DNA from: Ignavibacteriales bacterium
Lineage (GTDB): Bacteria; Bacteroidota; Ignavibacteria; Ignavibacteriales; Melioribacteraceae
Assembly (NCBI GenBank): GCA_027080245.1
Contig: JALWSN010000288.1
Span: 1 to 6,301, forward strand
Direction of reading: 5' to 3'
Length of the DNA: 6,301 nt
The notes under the pieces were generated by a model. That model did no database searches, was not told where the DNA came from, and saw nothing but the letters and a program-made list of their open reading frames with translations. The translations under genes were made by a program, and so were the position numbers. Positions within the stretch are counted from its first letter, which is position 1; every line of letters starts with the position of its first letter. Below are positions 4,631-6,301 of the stretch, in pieces.

Positions 4631-4656
4631 AATGGGCTTTTCCGAAGGAATCCATT
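4631..4656. repeat. Nested hairpin with TTCC-GAA-GGAA core
   Basis: TTCC-GAA-GGAA (4640-4650) lies inside a second pair, AATGG (4631-4635) with CCATT (4652-4656). The core has the same CC-GAA-GG apex as the hairpins at 4428 and 4477. Confidence 0.4.
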
Positions 4657-4695
4657 GGATAGCCACATTATTCAAATTGTGAATTAAAAAGAATG

Positions 4696-4722
4696 CGGCT
4701 AAAGCCGTTTTTCTTTCTTTTC
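4696..4722 (+). terminator. Terminator-like hairpin CGGCT-AA-AGCCG beside the IS
   Basis: CGGCT (4696-4700) and AGCCG (4703-4707) form a stem with AAAAA upstream (4686-4690) and a long T-rich tail downstream, so it could act on both strands. It ends about 20 bp before the left end of the insertion sequence and could block transcription from the repeat region into the transposase gene. Confidence 0.45.
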
Positions 4723-4741
4723 TCCCCTCTCCGTCAGTTGA

Positions 4742-4757
4742 AGAGTCTGTTGCACAA
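4742..4757 (+). repeat. Left terminal inverted repeat of the IS
   Basis: AGAGTCTGTTGCACAA matches the reverse complement of the right end at all 16 positions. The next base differs (C here, G at the other end). It lies inside the longest open frame, which shows that codons before 4742 belong to the flank and not to the transposase. Confidence 0.9.
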
Positions 4758-4815
4758 CTCAGTGAAAAAAAGATTATTTTTGGATAAAAGAAAAAATAAA
4801 AATAAGAATAATAAA

Positions 4816-6282
4816 ATGTTAGGGAAAAAAGAATTTAAACCCAAATTATACTACTACGTAAACCTATATGAGCTAGTGCCAGAAGATGATTTCTACAGAA
4901 GGCTCAATAAGATACTTGACTTGGGATTTGTCTACAAACTAGTAAAGGGGAAATATGGTAAAACTGGCAATCCATCGTTAGACCCCGTTGTTTTTTTCAA
5001 GATGCAAATCTATGGTTATTTAGAGAACATTACCTCGGACAGGCAATTAGTAAAAAGGATATCAGACAGTCTAAGCGGACGTTTATTTATAGGTTATGAT
5101 TTGGATGAAGAAATTCCATGGCATTCAACAATTTCAAGGACAAGGCAAATAATTGGCGAGGAAGTCTTTGAGGAAGTTTTCACTTATGTATTAAAATTAT
5201 GTGTAGATAACGGTTTAGTAAGTGGAAAACATCAATCGGTAGATTCAACCTTAGTTAAAGCTAATGCATCGTTAGATTCGCTTGAGAGGAAAAGGCCAAT
5301 ATTCGACATAGAGGAATATTCAAAAAAACTAAAAGAAGAAAACACATCGCAGAAAAAGATTGAAAAAACAGATAAAAAAAAGGCTAAAAAGGCAACCAAT
5401 AAAGAGTATTACAGCAAAACGGACCCAGACAGTCGAGTAGCCCAAAAGAAAGGTACGCCAACTAATTTATACTATAAAACACATTGCGTTGTGGATGAGA
5501 AACAACGAATAATAACAGACATATTAACAACACATGCCGATAGGAATGATTATAAAGACTTGGTAAAATGCGTAGATAGGAGTCGGAAGCGATTGGCAGA
5601 AGAGGGACTAAAGATTAGAGAAATTAGTGCGGACAGGGGGTATTTTGAAGGGCGAAATCTGAGGGCTTTAGAAGAAAGAGGTATAATACCTTACATTCCT
5701 TCCCCAAAATTCACAAATAAAGCCGGAGGGATTGAAAAAGAAGAATTTTCATACAATAAAGAAAAAGATTGCTTTATATGCCCTGCAAATAAGGAATTAC
5801 ACTTTGCTGGTAAGCAAAAAGACGGTAGAAAAAATTATCTGGCGAAACCTGCCGATTGCAGCAATTGCTTAATAAAGAGCAGATGTACCAAAGGAATTAT
5901 GCGGAAAGTGACTACAACAGAATATTATTTAGAACAAGAACGATGTAAAGCAAGAATGAAAACGATAAATGGCAAAAATGCAATGAGGAAGAGGAAGTCA
6001 AATTCCGAATCAATTTTTGCCGAGGGGAAACAAAATCATGGTTTATCTCGGTTTAATATGAGAGGGTTGGCTAACGTACAGAAAGCTTCATATCTTATAG
6101 CTACAGTTTTGAATCTTAAAAGGTTGTTAAAGGACATTCAAAAAGTTCGAAATGCTCAATATATGAGGCAATTAGGAGCTATTTCTTTTAATATCTTAAG
6201 CTTGGTGGATAAATTAACAATTATTTTGAATTCATTACCATTCTTTAAGTATTTCCCTTTCTTAAATTTGTCAAATCCTTAG
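4816..6282 (+). CDS. IS1182-like DDE transposase
   Basis: This enzyme cuts and joins the ends of its insertion sequence. From the ATG at 4816 the product has 488 residues. After the typical opening (LYYYVNLYELVPEDDF, about residues 11-26) comes a DUF772-like N-terminal domain (about 50-130: LDPVVFFKMQIYGYLE, WHSTISRTRQ). The catalytic acidic residues appear to be D143 (HQSVDSTLVKA), D273 (ISADRGYF) and E398 (SESIFAEGK, with K405 seven residues on). Between D143 and D273 lie a lysine-rich stretch (about 175-202) and DPDSR (203-207). A probable zinc-binding set follows: C319/C322, then C348/C351/C357. The frame is open back to an ATG at 4693, but that lies outside the inverted repeat, so 4816 is preferred. 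An in-frame TTG at 4780 is possible. No Shine-Dalgarno site is seen, only an A-rich leader. Confidence 0.9.
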   Translation: MLGKKEFKPKLYYYVNLYELVPEDDFYRRLNKILDLGFVYKLVKGKYGKTGNPSLDPVVFFKMQIYGYLENITSDRQLVKRISDSLSGRLFIGYDLDEEIPWHSTISRTRQIIGEEVFEEVFTYVLKLCVDNGLVSGKHQSVDSTLVKANASLDSLERKRPIFDIEEYSKKLKEENTSQKKIEKTDKKKAKKATNKEYYSKTDPDSRVAQKKGTPTNLYYKTHCVVDEKQRIITDILTTHADRNDYKDLVKCVDRSRKRLAEEGLKIREISADRGYFEGRNLRALEERGIIPYIPSPKFTNKAGGIEKEEFSYNKEKDCFICPANKELHFAGKQKDGRKNYLAKPADCSNCLIKSRCTKGIMRKVTTTEYYLEQERCKARMKTINGKNAMRKRKSNSESIFAEGKQNHGLSRFNMRGLANVQKASYLIATVLNLKRLLKDIQKVRNAQYMRQLGAISFNILSLVDKLTIILNSLPFFKYFPFLNLSNP

Positions 6283-6285
6283 TAC

Positions 6286-6301
6286 TTGTGCAACAGACTC
6301 T
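6286..6301 (-). repeat. Right terminal inverted repeat of the IS
   Basis: TTGTGCAACAGACTCT is the exact reverse complement of the left repeat and ends on the last base of the window. It starts 3 bp after the transposase stop codon. Confidence 0.9.

Larger units (their letters stand above)
4175..4741. other. Gene-free palindrome-rich spacer before the IS
   Basis: No recognisable gene was found on either strand. Apart from the hairpins listed separately the stretch is AT-rich. The only sizeable open frame, 83 codons on the minus strand (4417-4668), crosses the hairpin module and shows no family resemblance, so I do not call it. Confidence 0.6.
4742..6301 (+). mobile_element. Complete IS1182-like insertion sequence (about 1.56 kb)
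   Basis: Perfect 16-bp terminal inverted repeats, AGAGTCTGTTGCACAA at 4742-4757 and its reverse complement at 6286-6301, enclose a single transposase gene. Size, one-gene layout and transposase type fit the IS1182 group of the IS5 superfamily. A few more terminal bases may lie beyond the window, so the true right end and any target duplication cannot be read. The transposase shows no frameshift or stop, so the element may be active. It sits in non-coding DNA and breaks no gene visible here. Confidence 0.88.

Noticed and set aside
4417..4668. Minus-strand open frame of 83 codons before the IS
   Set aside because: It is built across the A-rich linker and palindromic repeats and has no recognisable protein features.

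Overview
The window looks like a small contig from an AT-rich bacterium of the Bacteroidota/Chlorobiota/Ignavibacteriota group. That placement is an inference. It rests on a TAnnTTTG-type promoter before the first gene, a leader without a Shine-Dalgarno site there, a bacterial pyruvoyl-dependent arginine decarboxylase, and many short palindromic intergenic repeats of a kind I associate with these phyla. I cannot name a genus.

Region 1 (1-447) has no convincing gene. It holds a probable fragment of a dispersed repeat at the left edge, a perfect AT-rich palindrome (81-105), a nested hairpin (203-232) and a promoter (399-429). Region 2 (448-2694) is a tight three-gene plus-strand operon: smpB (trans-translation), tyrS of the TyrZ/type 2 class (tyrosine tRNA charging) and pdaD (arginine to agmatine, polyamine supply). 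The gaps are 13 and 11 bp, and both downstream genes have clear Shine-Dalgarno sites. smpB and tyrS both serve translation; pdaD probably shares only their expression.

Region 3 (2695-4741) is about 2 kb of non-coding DNA built largely from palindromes. Its core is a unit of about 450 bp present in three tandem copies, the third truncated (2940-4075). Each full unit has inverted arrays of an 8-bp repeat, a GAGYTCC hairpin, a cloverleaf-like double hairpin closed by CTACAAAG/CTTTGTAG, and a 14-bp-period CTTAAGAC triplet. Downstream come a 110-bp element with two long hairpins, several terminator-like hairpins, and a related hairpin-linker-hairpin module. Covarying stems suggest that the fold itself is, or was, maintained.

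Region 4 (4742-6301) is an apparently intact insertion sequence, IS1182-like (IS5 superfamily), with perfect 16-bp terminal inverted repeats and a 488-aa DDE transposase. The right inverted repeat ends on the last base of the window, and the left edge also looks repetitive, so the contig was probably cut at repeats. The best candidate for something undescribed is the triplicated hairpin unit and its covarying hairpin family, not any protein-coding gene.
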